In this document: one piece after another, positions 1 through 8,248 of the stretch
How the letters are laid out: every line of letters starts with the position of its first letter
Numbering within the stretch: position 1 is the first letter of the stretch
From: a virus
Virus record (IMG/VR): IMGVR_UViG_3300044615_001866
Coordinates: 1 to 34,398 of that record
Strand: one strand, 5' to 3'
Length of the DNA: 34,398 nt
Notes under the pieces: model-generated
What the model saw: the letters and a program-made list of their open reading frames with translations, nothing else
Told to the model about the DNA's origin: nothing
Databases searched by the model: none
Translations under genes and position numbers: made by a program

Positions 1-583
1 GGCAAGCATAGTTGTTAAGGATCGCCGGAACATCAGGACCGAAATAATCAATAACTTCAAGACTTGCTTCGCTTACCCCGTTTGCTCGGAGCTGCTGGGG
101 GCTGATTTCCAGCGAAGTTTGGGAAGAGCCGTTGGAGTAGGCCTGGCTGTTGTTGATCCCAGGCATAGAGGTCGGCATCCCCGCGTTGCTGTACTGGGGA
201 GCCTGCTGGGAAGCGTAGCTGGCCGGGTCGATTTGAGGGCTCAGATTCGACTGTTGACCCTGGAATGGGAATTGGACGGGCGAACTCAGGAGCCCCACCA
301 CTCGGTTGAACGCTTCCTTGTACGGATTCTCCGCCTGTTGGGGCGCCTGGGGTGCTTGGGGGTACGACGCTGTAGGGGCGTAGGGGTACCCGTTCACCCC
401 CATCTGGGCCTGCATTTGCGGGGCTGGGGCCGCCACTTGCTGGTAAGGCGCCACCCATTGGGAAGTCGTTGAAACCGCTGGAGCTTGTGCCGCCGTCTGC
501 GCCACCGGAGCCCCGTAGCTGATCGGCTGGGTCGGGGATACTTGGGGTGCCGATTGGGTCGGCATTGCGGTATCGGCCTGCAT
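1..583 (-). CDS. scaffold-like head assembly protein (N-terminal part, runs off the left edge)
   Basis: An open frame starts at ATG 583, preceded by AGGT at good spacing, and continues without a stop to position 1, giving 194 residues. The first ~130 residues are Pro/Gln/Ala-rich and low complexity. From about residue 155 it looks folded (ISPQQLRANGVSEASLEVI, then a Tyr-Phe-Gly-Pro segment). Codon third positions are mostly G/C. It lies immediately after the portal in transcription order, where many tailed phages encode a scaffold or prohead protease, so a scaffold role is inferred from position and composition only. Of its 583 bases, 527 are shared with the portal reading frame in another phase. 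Confidence 0.7.
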   Translation of the reverse strand, partial: MQADTAMPTQSAPQVSPTQPISYGAPVAQTAAQAPAVSTTSQWVAPYQQVAAPAPQMQAQMGVNGYPYAPTASYPQAPQAPQQAENPYKEAFNRVVGLLSSPVQFPFQGQQSNLSPQIDPASYASQQAPQYSNAGMPTSMPGINNSQAYSNGSSQTSLEISPQQLRANGVSEASLEVIDYFGPDVPAILNNYAC

Positions 584-2318
584 AGGTTACCTCTTTTTGT
601 AGGCTTTCGAGTGTTCGGTAAAGGAAGGGAGTGAGATCGAGTCTCGGGTCCGCAGCCATCGGTAAGTTTGGTTGCTGCGGATGTGGTGTCCGCATTTCTT
701 GATTGACTAGATCAATAAATGCGGAGTAGGCCCTCTGTACTTCCCCTACCATTCGGAATGGGAAACCGGAGAGCATGCTCGCGATTTCGTCATCCGTTTT
801 TGAAGGGAATAAATACTTCAGTGCTTCAATGCTATCAACCCCTAATTCCTGCAGGTTTCGGGTAAAGATAGATTGGTTGAGTTTATCCTGGGCCGTATCT
901 TCATAAACAGGACCCATCCAGCGCCAGTTTACAGTGCGATCCCCGTCCGGAGCCAAACCAAGAACACCATCAGGTACTTCCTTGGTTTCAACAGCTTGCT
1001 CAATTGCTTTTTGTAATTTTTTCTCGTAATTAACTTTTTGTTTTTCGTACTTAGCTTGGGCAGCTTCGTCGCTCGGGTCTTCTGGTGGGGTTGGATATTT
1101 AATTCCCGATGCGTACGCCAAGGATTTTCGGAAGATCTGCTCTTCCTGGAAAATCATTAATTCGAAGCACTTACAAACACCATAGGTGTACAGCATCAGA
1201 CACTTCTTCTTTGCTGTAGCACTAACACGTCCGTAAGCGGATTTAATCTCAGTGGCGGTCACATTAGTGATACTGAGATCATCAATACCACCTAATGCCA
1301 GGCGAATCTCACTGCGGAGCTGCTCAGAGTAACGAGCTTGATCAGTACTGACCGCATTCGGCGTAATAAAACCGACACGATCGGTTGGCTCCAGGTTGGC
1401 AATGACTCTTGGAACGCGCATACCGCTTCCAGGACGACCAATGTAGCCAGGTGGCTGTCGCGTAACGTTGTCTTGCTTGAACGTTGAACTAGACAGGAAG
1501 AATTCTGATTGAAAGCCAGACTGGCTCGAAATACTGGGGCGCTGAGCCGGATCGGTTTCGCTGCTCTCAACAATATCTTGCTTGGGTCGAGATGAGAGCA
1601 GTGTCGGGTTACCGAAGAAAGAAAGGTTGGCGCGAATATTTTTGACCATCTCATCGTGTGCCACGATTTGATTGGCCAACCATTCAAATTCACCGCTGCC
1701 TTCAGTTCCAAAGGCATCCGGATTGTTAAAAACTTCAACACAAGGGATGAACTCCATTGTGTTTACGACTGTCTTTTTATCAAAAATGCCGTACTCCAAC
1801 GACGGCATATCAAAGGTAATTTCTTGTTCGCTGTGGAACTCTTCAATTTCATTTGCGGTGATGCGCAGACGCATATACCGCTTATCAGTATTTAAGCCAA
1901 CACCCTGGAAGCCCTTATTGGATTTGACTTTATACGGATAAATGATGATGACCTCTTCCAAGTCACCTTCGGTTGAATAATAGGTTCGATATGAATCTTT
2001 ATCGAACCAGTACAGGCGATAAGTCTTCTTGGTGGGCCGGATGTAAAAAAGGCCTTTACCGTACGTTAAAAATCGATCCCAAATGGAGTCGAGTCGTGCA
2101 TCTAATTTATTGAATTTAATGACTTGCTGAATGAAGTCAAATCGCTGCGTACCGAAATTATCTTGAGCCGGATAGAATTCGACACCCTGCCGAATCCCAA
2201 ACATTTTCATTTGGGACAAGTGGGCATTTACCAGCATGGTATCTGCTGGGCCAGTACCATCCCTTGTGACGACCGCTTTGAGGATGGCGTCGAGGGTGGA
2301 TTTGGTACTATCGCTCAT
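57..2318 (-). CDS. portal (head-tail connector) protein
   Basis: Portal proteins form the dodecameric ring at the capsid vertex through which DNA is packaged and ejected. The 753-residue product has an N-terminal alpha/beta region, a TATEI motif at residues 354-358 inside the helical core (as in T7-type portals), and a Lys/Glu-rich helical stretch around 420-450. From about residue 579 it becomes a Gly/Pro/Ser-rich tail that ends in a basic stretch. That tail is translated from DNA also read as the next gene in another frame, so it may be a genuine disordered extension or a frame kept open by chance. It lies downstream of the terminase in the same operon. Confidence 0.85.
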   Translation of the reverse strand: MSDSTKSTLDAILKAVVTRDGTGPADTMLVNAHLSQMKMFGIRQGVEFYPAQDNFGTQRFDFIQQVIKFNKLDARLDSIWDRFLTYGKGLFYIRPTKKTYRLYWFDKDSYRTYYSTEGDLEEVIIIYPYKVKSNKGFQGVGLNTDKRYMRLRITANEIEEFHSEQEITFDMPSLEYGIFDKKTVVNTMEFIPCVEVFNNPDAFGTEGSGEFEWLANQIVAHDEMVKNIRANLSFFGNPTLLSSRPKQDIVESSETDPAQRPSISSQSGFQSEFFLSSSTFKQDNVTRQPPGYIGRPGSGMRVPRVIANLEPTDRVGFITPNAVSTDQARYSEQLRSEIRLALGGIDDLSITNVTATEIKSAYGRVSATAKKKCLMLYTYGVCKCFELMIFQEEQIFRKSLAYASGIKYPTPPEDPSDEAAQAKYEKQKVNYEKKLQKAIEQAVETKEVPDGVLGLAPDGDRTVNWRWMGPVYEDTAQDKLNQSIFTRNLQELGVDSIEALKYLFPSKTDDEIASMLSGFPFRMVGEVQRAYSAFIDLVNQEMRTPHPQQPNLPMAADPRLDLTPFLYRTLESLQKEVTYAGRYRNADPIGTPSIPDPADQLRGSGGADGGTSSSGFNDFPMGGALPASGGPSPANAGPDGGERVPLRPYSVVPPSTPGAPTGGESVQGSVQPSGGAPEFARPIPIPGSTVESEPSNRPGQLRFPAGSPVQQRGDADLYAWDQQQPGLLQRLFPNFAGNQPPAAPSKRGKRSKS

Positions 2319-2338
2319 CGGTTTTACTGGATCTCAGT

Positions 2339-2521
2339 TTATTCTTCAATATCGTAGCCAGCGGCAATCCGTTTGAGTGTGATTGTGTCATCCTCAACTT
2401 CAACGTCGAAACGTTCGTTCGGTTGAAGAGCCATATCATGGCACAGTTCGTCAGGCAGAGGGATTACTGCGGAACCGTAGGCGTCCTGCTCAAGCTCAAT
2501 AGTGTAATAGCTGGTGGACAT
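2339..2521 (-). CDS. AbrB/MazE-like swapped-hairpin DNA-binding protein
   Basis: The 60-residue protein matches the AbrB/SpoVT-MazE fold pattern: a short strand, then AVIPLPDELCHDMAL, then a strand pair ending in DDTITLKRI. Such proteins dimerise through swapped hairpins and bind DNA as regulators or antitoxins. AGGAG sits about nine bases before the ATG. It is wedged between the large terminase and the portal in the late operon, an unusual place for a regulator, and no toxin partner is next to it. It could instead be a small structural protein that borrowed the fold. Confidence 0.6.
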   Translation of the reverse strand: MSTSYYTIELEQDAYGSAVIPLPDELCHDMALQPNERFDVEVEDDTITLKRIAAGYDIEE

Positions 2522-2579
2522 TGGAAATGGATTCTCCTAGTTTAGGTCCAAAATACTTTATCCCTATTTACTCCTAAAT

Positions 2580-4103
2580 TTAAAATTCGAGCTCCAGCTT
2601 GCCCCTGGTCATTAGGCCATTACAGAGCCAGACAAGAGCGTCGACGCAGTCGTCGTGCGAGCTAACACCAAAGTTAACGATCTCGTCGGTGAGTGGTCCG
2701 AATCTCCGATACTTGTTAAAAATAATTTTTCGCTGCTCAAACAGGCCCATAATACCTCGGAAACGAGCGACTTTGTCCCCACGGAATCCTTTGATTGCGT
2801 GCCAGTTCATGTTGTACAGTCCGTGGTCTCCCAGACAAATACGTTTAAAGTCCGCCTCCAAGGATGCCTGATATGCAACTGCTTCAGACCAGATGTCGAT
2901 ATTTGATCCGGTGGGGAAATACCTGTTGTTGTCTTTATGTACAACGCCCCACTCTTCCATCATTTCCATGAGGGCTTCTAGTTTCTCCAGGTTGCCCATG
3001 ATCCGAATTCGTTTGCAGTCAATGATGTGTATCTTCTGCCCCACACGTCCACCCATCACGAAGACGGTATAGTCATTCTGTTCACGGATGCCTGCAGACA
3101 GGTCAACCCCAACACCTAAAGAATCAAACTGAGTTGCGATTGCACCTTTGACAATCAAATCCGGAGACAGAGAGAGCTCACTGGTTTGGACAATTTGATT
3201 TTGATACTGGAAACTAAATGCAATTGGTGCTTGTCGACGCCGATCCTGTAGGTACTCCAGGGACCAGAGAGCTGGCCAATATGATATTTCTTCACCCTCT
3301 GAATCAACAGTAATTGCCGATTGGACGATTTGGATCCAGTCGTTTGTGGGTGTGAAGGTAGTGTTGTGGATATCATCATGTCGGAACCGAGTTCCTAGGC
3401 AGATGGCTCTCCCACCCTCGAACATAGTCGGAACAATAACTGAGTTCCAGTTATCTTCCATAGCTGCACGGATGTCCCGATTTTTAATATCATCTGCGGA
3501 TTTAATTGCGTCATCGATGATACAAAGATGAGATCGCTTGGATGTCACTGCACCCTTCAAACCAGCACAACAAACGGTAAACTCTTCTTCGCCAGTAGAT
3601 TTAATACCTGCAAATTTCCAATCGATGCTCCAGTATTCGTTGGAGTTGATTCCTTTGGCAATCTTTACACTTGGGAAGACTTCCGAGTAAGTCTTACTCT
3701 CTTCAATAATTCTTTTAATGGCAGCACTCTTAGGTCTCGCCACATCTACGGTGTAAGAAATATAAAGGATTTTGAGCGGTTTTTTGGCTAGGGCGTGGAT
3801 GCCAATTGCCCAAGCTGTAAACAAACCCAACACAGTCGATTTTGCTGAACCCCGTGGAGCCAAAATATCCACATTGGGTCCCGCAATTCCAACCAGACAT
3901 TCGCTGTCGTCACCGGTGCATAAGTATTGATGCCACTCTTTGTGGTGAGTCGCCGGTGGTTTGTCCCCAACGACTTCACAAAAATATCCAAAATCTTTTC
4001 GAGCCCGCTCTACATCTACAGTTGACGATTGTTTAACAACTCGTTTTTGAGCCGCAGCCCTGGCGGTGCGACGATAAACGCTGTAGATACTAGTGCCTGC
4101 CAT
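2580..4103 (-). CDS. terL: terminase large subunit (packaging ATPase/nuclease)
   Basis: TerL is the motor that pumps DNA into the prohead and cuts the concatemer. Of 507 residues, the ATPase half shows a Walker A-type loop APRGSAKST (about 82-90), a hydrophobic strand plus acidic pair LCIIDDA (193-199, Walker B) and LGTRFRHDD (about 236-244, coupling motif). The RNase H-like nuclease half shows GVDLSAG (about D334) and a C-terminal SSHDDCVDAL (about D484). These metal ligands appear intact. Length is normal for the family. The gene lies between a possible small subunit and the portal, the classic packaging order. Confidence 0.93.
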   Translation of the reverse strand: MAGTSIYSVYRRTARAAAQKRVVKQSSTVDVERARKDFGYFCEVVGDKPPATHHKEWHQYLCTGDDSECLVGIAGPNVDILAPRGSAKSTVLGLFTAWAIGIHALAKKPLKILYISYTVDVARPKSAAIKRIIEESKTYSEVFPSVKIAKGINSNEYWSIDWKFAGIKSTGEEEFTVCCAGLKGAVTSKRSHLCIIDDAIKSADDIKNRDIRAAMEDNWNSVIVPTMFEGGRAICLGTRFRHDDIHNTTFTPTNDWIQIVQSAITVDSEGEEISYWPALWSLEYLQDRRRQAPIAFSFQYQNQIVQTSELSLSPDLIVKGAIATQFDSLGVGVDLSAGIREQNDYTVFVMGGRVGQKIHIIDCKRIRIMGNLEKLEALMEMMEEWGVVHKDNNRYFPTGSNIDIWSEAVAYQASLEADFKRICLGDHGLYNMNWHAIKGFRGDKVARFRGIMGLFEQRKIIFNKYRRFGPLTDEIVNFGVSSHDDCVDALVWLCNGLMTRGKLELEF

Positions 4104-4127
4104 GCCCGTAGCATAGCGTACTAATTT

Positions 4128-4613
4128 TTAAGATTCTTCTTGCAGAATCTTTGTCCACACACCCATCGAAGCCTCTTGGAGAGGACCCTCGATTGGATCG
4201 TCACGAAAGATAGACAACATCTCCCGCAAGGCTCGGTCTGCACCAGCGAGAATCAAACCTTGTTTGTCGAGGAGGATCTTCTCATCGTTAAGTTGCTTAA
4301 TTGAGCCTCTAAGTTCTTTCTGCATCATCGCGATGCGCGATGTGCCCATATCCTGTTTAACCATTCCCATGTCAATTGCTTCGCGCAGCTTGGCAATATC
4401 TTGCTGCATCGAATCAATCTCCATCTCAAGAAGACCGTTAAAATCTCTTTTTTTATACTCTTTTTTAGACCACTCATCACACTCCACGATGTTACCTGTA
4501 AACCCGAGGAATCGGGAATACAGGTACATCTGAATAGGAGAGCTTGTGCGTTTACAAAATGTAAGAAAGGATTCGCGGTCTTTGTCTGTTAAACCTTGAA
4601 TCCATTCTTTCAT
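4128..4613 (-). CDS. possible small terminase subunit
   Basis: A 161-residue helical protein directly upstream of the large terminase in transcription order. The N-terminus (DKDRESFLTFCKRTSSPIQM) could be a compact helical DNA-binding domain. Residues about 60-125 are rich in Leu, Met, Lys and Glu with heptad-like spacing, suggesting a coiled-coil oligomerisation core. That layout suits a small terminase, but no family motif is clear, so the call rests on position and build. Its ATG overlaps the stop of the preceding gene by four bases (4610-4613), indicating translational coupling. Confidence 0.45.
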   Translation of the reverse strand: MKEWIQGLTDKDRESFLTFCKRTSSPIQMYLYSRFLGFTGNIVECDEWSKKEYKKRDFNGLLEMEIDSMQQDIAKLREAIDMGMVKQDMGTSRIAMMQKELRGSIKQLNDEKILLDKQGLILAGADRALREMLSIFRDDPIEGPLQEASMGVWTKILQEES

Positions 4614-5659
4614 GACCGGTACTGACGCTGGGCCTGTTCGTAATCTCTTTGCTCTTTATAGCGCCGGAACATCTCTTGCTGCAAGTCCGTGAGCCGCTGT
4701 TGTTCGCCGGTTGTCGCGATACCTGCTCGTTGTTCTTGACCACTAAGGGCAATTTGCCGCTCTTGACCGGTCAGTAACTGCTGCTGCGTTAATCGGGATT
4801 GTTCTCCAGTAGTGGTGATACCACGACGCTCTTCTTCGCCACGAACCCTGGTGAGACCTGTTTCGCCCACAAACCTTTCGGCTTGTGTCATTCGTTCTTG
4901 GGCACCAGTTGCAGCAATGCCTAAACGCTGCTGTTCACCAGTGAGTCCAATTTGACGCTCTTGACCGGAGAGCAACTGAGCTTGAGTCAGCCGGGCTTGC
5001 TCACCAGTTGCTCCGATGCCTAGACGCTCTTGTTCGCCACGAGTAACAGCGGTTTGACGCTCTTGCGCACCAGTAGCGGCGATACCCAGACGCTGCTGTT
5101 CCCCGGTTGCACTGATGCCAAGTCGTTCTTGTTCGCCACGGACTCTGGTAAGTCCCGTTTCACCAGCAAACCTTTCGGCTTGCGTCATTCGTTCTTGGGC
5201 ACCAGTAGCGGCGATACCCAGACGCTGCTGTTCACCGGCAGCACCGATGCCGAGACGTTCTTGTTCGCCCCGAGTCATGGCGGTGGCGCGTTCTTGAGCA
5301 CCAGCGGTTTCTAAGCTTGACCGATATTGGGCGCCAGTGGCAGCAATGCCTAGGCGCTCTTGTTCGCCACGCGTAAGAGTGGTTGCACGCTCCTGCTCAC
5401 CGGTTGCAGCAATCGTCAGACGTTGTTCACCACCTGCAGCTTGGGTCCGCCGAATATCTTGGCCGGCAAAGAACTCAGCATTCGTGCGGTCTAGCTGAGC
5501 ACCCAACTCCATATTGAGTCGTTGCTGAGCACCACTAACCTCATTCAGCGCAGTTTGCGTCTGCAGAGACTGAGTCGGCACCTGGGTAGGGGCCGGCGGC
5601 GGAGGCGGCGGGGGCGAATAAACAATTGTCGGAGGAGGAGGTGGTGGTGATCCGCCCAT
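4610..5659 (-). CDS. hendecad-repeat protein of the virion operon
   Basis: The 349-residue product has a Pro-rich N-terminus with runs of consecutive prolines, then about 19 imperfect copies of an 11-residue unit of form G-x-Q-x-R (GEQERLGIAAT, GAQERMTQAER and variants), ending in a charged Arg/Gln/Tyr-rich tail. Eleven-residue periodicity is typical of long amphipathic helices or right-handed coiled coils. Two 99-residue blocks (exactly nine units) are near-identical, showing recent internal duplication. Its place among virion-type genes suggests an internal, tail or connector component; that role is inferred. The function is not recognised. Confidence 0.75.
   Translation of the reverse strand: MGGSPPPPPPTIVYSPPPPPPPAPTQVPTQSLQTQTALNEVSGAQQRLNMELGAQLDRTNAEFFAGQDIRRTQAAGGEQRLTIAATGEQERATTLTRGEQERLGIAATGAQYRSSLETAGAQERATAMTRGEQERLGIGAAGEQQRLGIAATGAQERMTQAERFAGETGLTRVRGEQERLGISATGEQQRLGIAATGAQERQTAVTRGEQERLGIGATGEQARLTQAQLLSGQERQIGLTGEQQRLGIAATGAQERMTQAERFVGETGLTRVRGEEERRGITTTGEQSRLTQQQLLTGQERQIALSGQEQRAGIATTGEQQRLTDLQQEMFRRYKEQRDYEQAQRQYRS
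4630..5460 (-). repeat. tandem 33-bp coding repeats
   Basis: On the plus strand the repeat appears as recurring GACGCTCTTGTTCGCC- and GGCACCAGT-like blocks in 33-bp steps. A larger block starting at 4838 recurs at 5135, an offset of 297 bp = 9 x 33. Such an array can change length by slippage or recombination. Confidence 0.85.
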
Positions 5660-5698
5660 AATTAACGACTCGCTGCTTTCAGTTTAACGCGGTTTATT

Positions 5699-6307
5699 TC
5701 AGGCAACCTGAATGTATTGACCAGCAAAGCTACCTGCAAAACGCTTGGCGGCTTCTTGTTGAGCTGCGGTAGCCAGCTGACGCTGTGCTTCGGCACCAGC
5801 AGCCGTGGCCATCTGGTTTTGTTTGGATGCCATAATTGCCTGAACATTGCTCGGCATCTGCTCTTTGGTCGCCAGGAAAGATTTGCTAGCTGCCAAGTTC
5901 CGAGCAGTGGATTCCGCACCAGCAGCGCTTAAATAAGGATACAGAGAAGAAAGTTGCTCACGGGTTAAACGTGAAGAAAGCTTTGCGGCCTGCTCCATCT
6001 CTGCCATCCGCATCGGACTGATGGCTTTGTAAAAATCCAAGTATTTCTGAACCTCCTGATTCATAGGAGGAATAGCCGATCCAACCTGACCTTGAAGATC
6101 TACATCACGGGAACCCGTGGAGAAATCAGTTCCAATCATTGGGAACGGAATTTTAGAAAAGTCCGTTGTTGGAATCGTTACTTGTGGTAATTTTTGCGTT
6201 TTTTCCTTACCAAAAGCTGGAGCGGGTTCCCGGAAAGGGGCACCCACTGCAAAGCCAGGAATTTTCTGGTAAAAGGGTGACGCGGGATCGCTCCAGATGG
6301 CGGCCAT
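5699..6307 (-). CDS. unknown virion-operon protein
   Basis: A 202-residue protein starting at ATG 6307, one base after the stop of the preceding gene. The N-terminal ~100 residues are Pro/Phe-rich (IWSDPASPFYQKIPGF). The C-terminal half is a long Ala/Gln-rich helix (QMATAAGAEAQRQLATAAQQ), typical of internal virion or tail-assembly proteins. No catalytic motif, signal peptide or membrane segment is evident. It sits in a run of similarly Ala/Gln-rich genes upstream of the packaging genes. A structural role is inferred from context only. Confidence 0.7.
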   Translation of the reverse strand: MAAIWSDPASPFYQKIPGFAVGAPFREPAPAFGKEKTQKLPQVTIPTTDFSKIPFPMIGTDFSTGSRDVDLQGQVGSAIPPMNQEVQKYLDFYKAISPMRMAEMEQAAKLSSRLTREQLSSLYPYLSAAGAESTARNLAASKSFLATKEQMPSNVQAIMASKQNQMATAAGAEAQRQLATAAQQEAAKRFAGSFAGQYIQVA

Positions 6308-6308
6308 A

Positions 6309-7142
6309 TTAGCTGTACTGGTATTGTTGAGTTAATGCGGAACCGGCTTGCGAGGCTGCGGTAAGGCCCATCTGTTGGGCAGCTTGCTGGCTACGCTCAA
6401 GCATGTTGGCGGCGGTCATGATGTTCTGGCGAACACCGGCTGCAGCAAGTTGACGCTGGAACTCAGCCTTTTTAGAAGCTTCACTAGCTTTCATAACCTC
6501 TGGCAGCAATAACCGCATGGCATCACGTTGTGCCTCTGCGCTCTTCAGGGTTTCCAAACGCTGAGCCATGCCGACGCGGCCAAGCACATTCAGAGGATCG
6601 CTCAGGGTTCCACCAGCACCAAAGGTGCCCACTGGGGGAACGGCACCACCACCAAGCCCCGAGTAGTCCACTTCACCGGGAGCTTGGTAGCCAGCGGTCC
6701 CGGCACCAAATTGAGCGGCAGTACGTGCAGGCGGAGCAACGTTGGACGCGAGGGCGCCAGCCAAAGCCGGAGCGCCTAAAAGGACGCCGGTGCCCGCGGC
6801 CAATCCACCAATTGCAGCGGGACTAGTTAAGTTACCGGCGAGAGTACGCATCCCACCGGCACCAGCAGCGGCGGCGGTCCTTGCGGCTCCTTCTAGCCCC
6901 TGTTTACCCAATCCGGATGCGACACCTGTTAAGCCTCTTGCACCACTCCTTAAAGCTTCAGCGCCACTCATCCCTAGGCGCGAGGCCAAACCGGTTCCGC
7001 CCAAAGCGGTACCAGCCATTCTTAAACCACCGGGCACGGCAGCACCAAGCCCAGCACCAAGCAACGTAGCACCGATATCGCCGCCGGTTCTACGATACGC
7101 TTCAAGACCGCCTAAACCGGCGCCAATAACAGGGAGCAACAT
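6309..7142 (-). CDS. Gly/Ala-rich hydrophobic virion protein (ejection-protein-like)
   Basis: The 277-residue product has several weakly hydrophobic Gly/Ala segments, at residues 1-40 and about 108-135 (GLAAGTGVLLGAPALAGALA), separated by helical Ala/Ser stretches. The last ~80 residues form an amphipathic helix rich in Gln, Met and Ala. This composition resembles internal head or DNA-ejection proteins that insert in membranes on infection; that is an analogy, not a family match. The GC-rich coding frame also leaves long open frames on the opposite strand, which are disregarded. Confidence 0.7.
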   Translation of the reverse strand: MLLPVIGAGLGGLEAYRRTGGDIGATLLGAGLGAAVPGGLRMAGTALGGTGLASRLGMSGAEALRSGARGLTGVASGLGKQGLEGAARTAAAAGAGGMRTLAGNLTSPAAIGGLAAGTGVLLGAPALAGALASNVAPPARTAAQFGAGTAGYQAPGEVDYSGLGGGAVPPVGTFGAGGTLSDPLNVLGRVGMAQRLETLKSAEAQRDAMRLLLPEVMKASEASKKAEFQRQLAAAGVRQNIMTAANMLERSQQAAQQMGLTAASQAGSALTQQYQYS

Positions 7143-7183
7143 AATTTGAATCTCTCTTGATTGTTATTTTAAGTTGACTATTT

Positions 7184-7699
7184 TTAGATGTTCCAAGTTC
7201 TACCGGCCGCCGATAAACCTTGACCAACCATTGGCGCAAATGCAAGGCTGGCGCCACCTGTCATTGGGGCTAAAGCCAAACCTGCAATTCCCGCAAGGGC
7301 TTGACCGCCACCGGAGCCCAGGAAGCCAGGACTGCCTTGGGCCCCCTCAACAAAGACGGGGCTCATTTTTTGCGGTTCGTAGACGCTTAGGTTTTCCAAA
7401 ACCTGGCCGCCATATCCTCTGGACCAGTCCCCACCCCAGGCAAACGGTTTTCTCCGGGAAGAAAATCCCTCTTCGGCTTGAGTCCGATATTTATCAGTTT
7501 GACGCGATTTGTCAAATAATTTCCCGTATAAATCATCTTTATCTACATTAAATTTTCCGCCCCAATCAATTCCCTTTGAAGCGCCGCTCCAATCGTAATT
7601 ACCTTTTACGGAGGGGGCGTTTTTACCAAACGGGCTTTCATAGCCAGGCTTTATTTCACCATATCCGCCTTCAAATTGCCCACCGATATTAAAAGCCAT
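7184..7699 (-). CDS. unknown Gly-rich virion-operon protein
   Basis: A 171-residue protein. The N-terminal two thirds are Gly/Tyr/Asp/Lys-rich (GGQFEGGYGEIKPGYESPF), aromatic and probably disordered. The C-terminal ~45 residues form a hydrophobic Gly/Ala segment (QALAGIAGLALAPMTGGASL) like that of its neighbour. A hydrophobic tail on a disordered body suggests a minor virion or tail component. There is no recognised domain. Confidence 0.65.
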   Translation of the reverse strand: MAFNIGGQFEGGYGEIKPGYESPFGKNAPSVKGNYDWSGASKGIDWGGKFNVDKDDLYGKLFDKSRQTDKYRTQAEEGFSSRRKPFAWGGDWSRGYGGQVLENLSVYEPQKMSPVFVEGAQGSPGFLGSGGGQALAGIAGLALAPMTGGASLAFAPMVGQGLSAAGRTWNI

Positions 7700-7708
7700 G
7701 ATATTAAC

Positions 7709-8248
7709 TCAATAAGAAACCGGGGCAAATACTTGCTTTGATAATCCCATTATATCTAAACCATCGCCGGTTGTTCTTCCAGCAATACCAACCCCCTCCT
7801 GGGCCGATTGGCGAGCATTAATCAATTGTAATTGATGTTGAAATCGCTGTTGATCTAACATTGACTTGGCAACAGACTGATTTGTCATTGGCGAAACCCC
7901 GGGTATGTACTGTTGGTTTGCAAATGAAACTTGTGATCCTTGTCCCCTAAGCGGAAGCGCATATTGAGATTGGCCATACATTTCACTAATTAAGCCGGCA
8001 CCAGCAGCAATGCCTCCTGCCGCCAGGGCCGGAGCCGCTGCGCCAGCAAGTTTGGCAACCGTTTCGGGATTTCGCCCAGCCAAACTGGCTATTTTTCCGG
8101 CAATTCCGGGGGCATCTACAAATTCACGACTGTTAGTTAAAGCCCCTAAAACCCGTCTTTCAGCAACCTCAGACCCAGTAAGCATTGCGACTTTTAAAAA
8201 GTCCCCCAAAGCCTTACCCGCTAATCGTGTGGTAGTACTAGTAATCAT
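7709..8248 (-). CDS. unknown virion-operon protein with a hydrophobic middle
   Basis: A 179-residue protein with an N-terminal helical region, a Gly/Ala hydrophobic segment around residues 65-88 (LAGAAAPALAAGGIAAGAG) and a Gln-rich C-terminal helix (MLDQQRFQHQLQLINARQS). This helix-hydrophobic-helix plan recurs in the three neighbouring genes, suggesting a set of interacting virion components. Its start overlaps the stop of the upstream gene by four bases, implying coupled translation. No known family is recognised. Confidence 0.65.
   Translation of the reverse strand: MITSTTTRLAGKALGDFLKVAMLTGSEVAERRVLGALTNSREFVDAPGIAGKIASLAGRNPETVAKLAGAAAPALAAGGIAAGAGLISEMYGQSQYALPLRGQGSQVSFANQQYIPGVSPMTNQSVAKSMLDQQRFQHQLQLINARQSAQEGVGIAGRTTGDGLDIMGLSKQVFAPVSY

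Noticed and set aside
119-472. 117-residue plus-strand open frame over the portal/scaffold overlap
   Set aside because: Low-complexity Arg/Leu/Val-rich product, antisense to two better frames; it arises from the GC-rich overlap.
6742-7149. 135-residue Pro/Ala-rich plus-strand frame
   Set aside because: Antisense shadow of the Gly/Ala-rich virion gene, with the expected Pro/Ala mirror composition.
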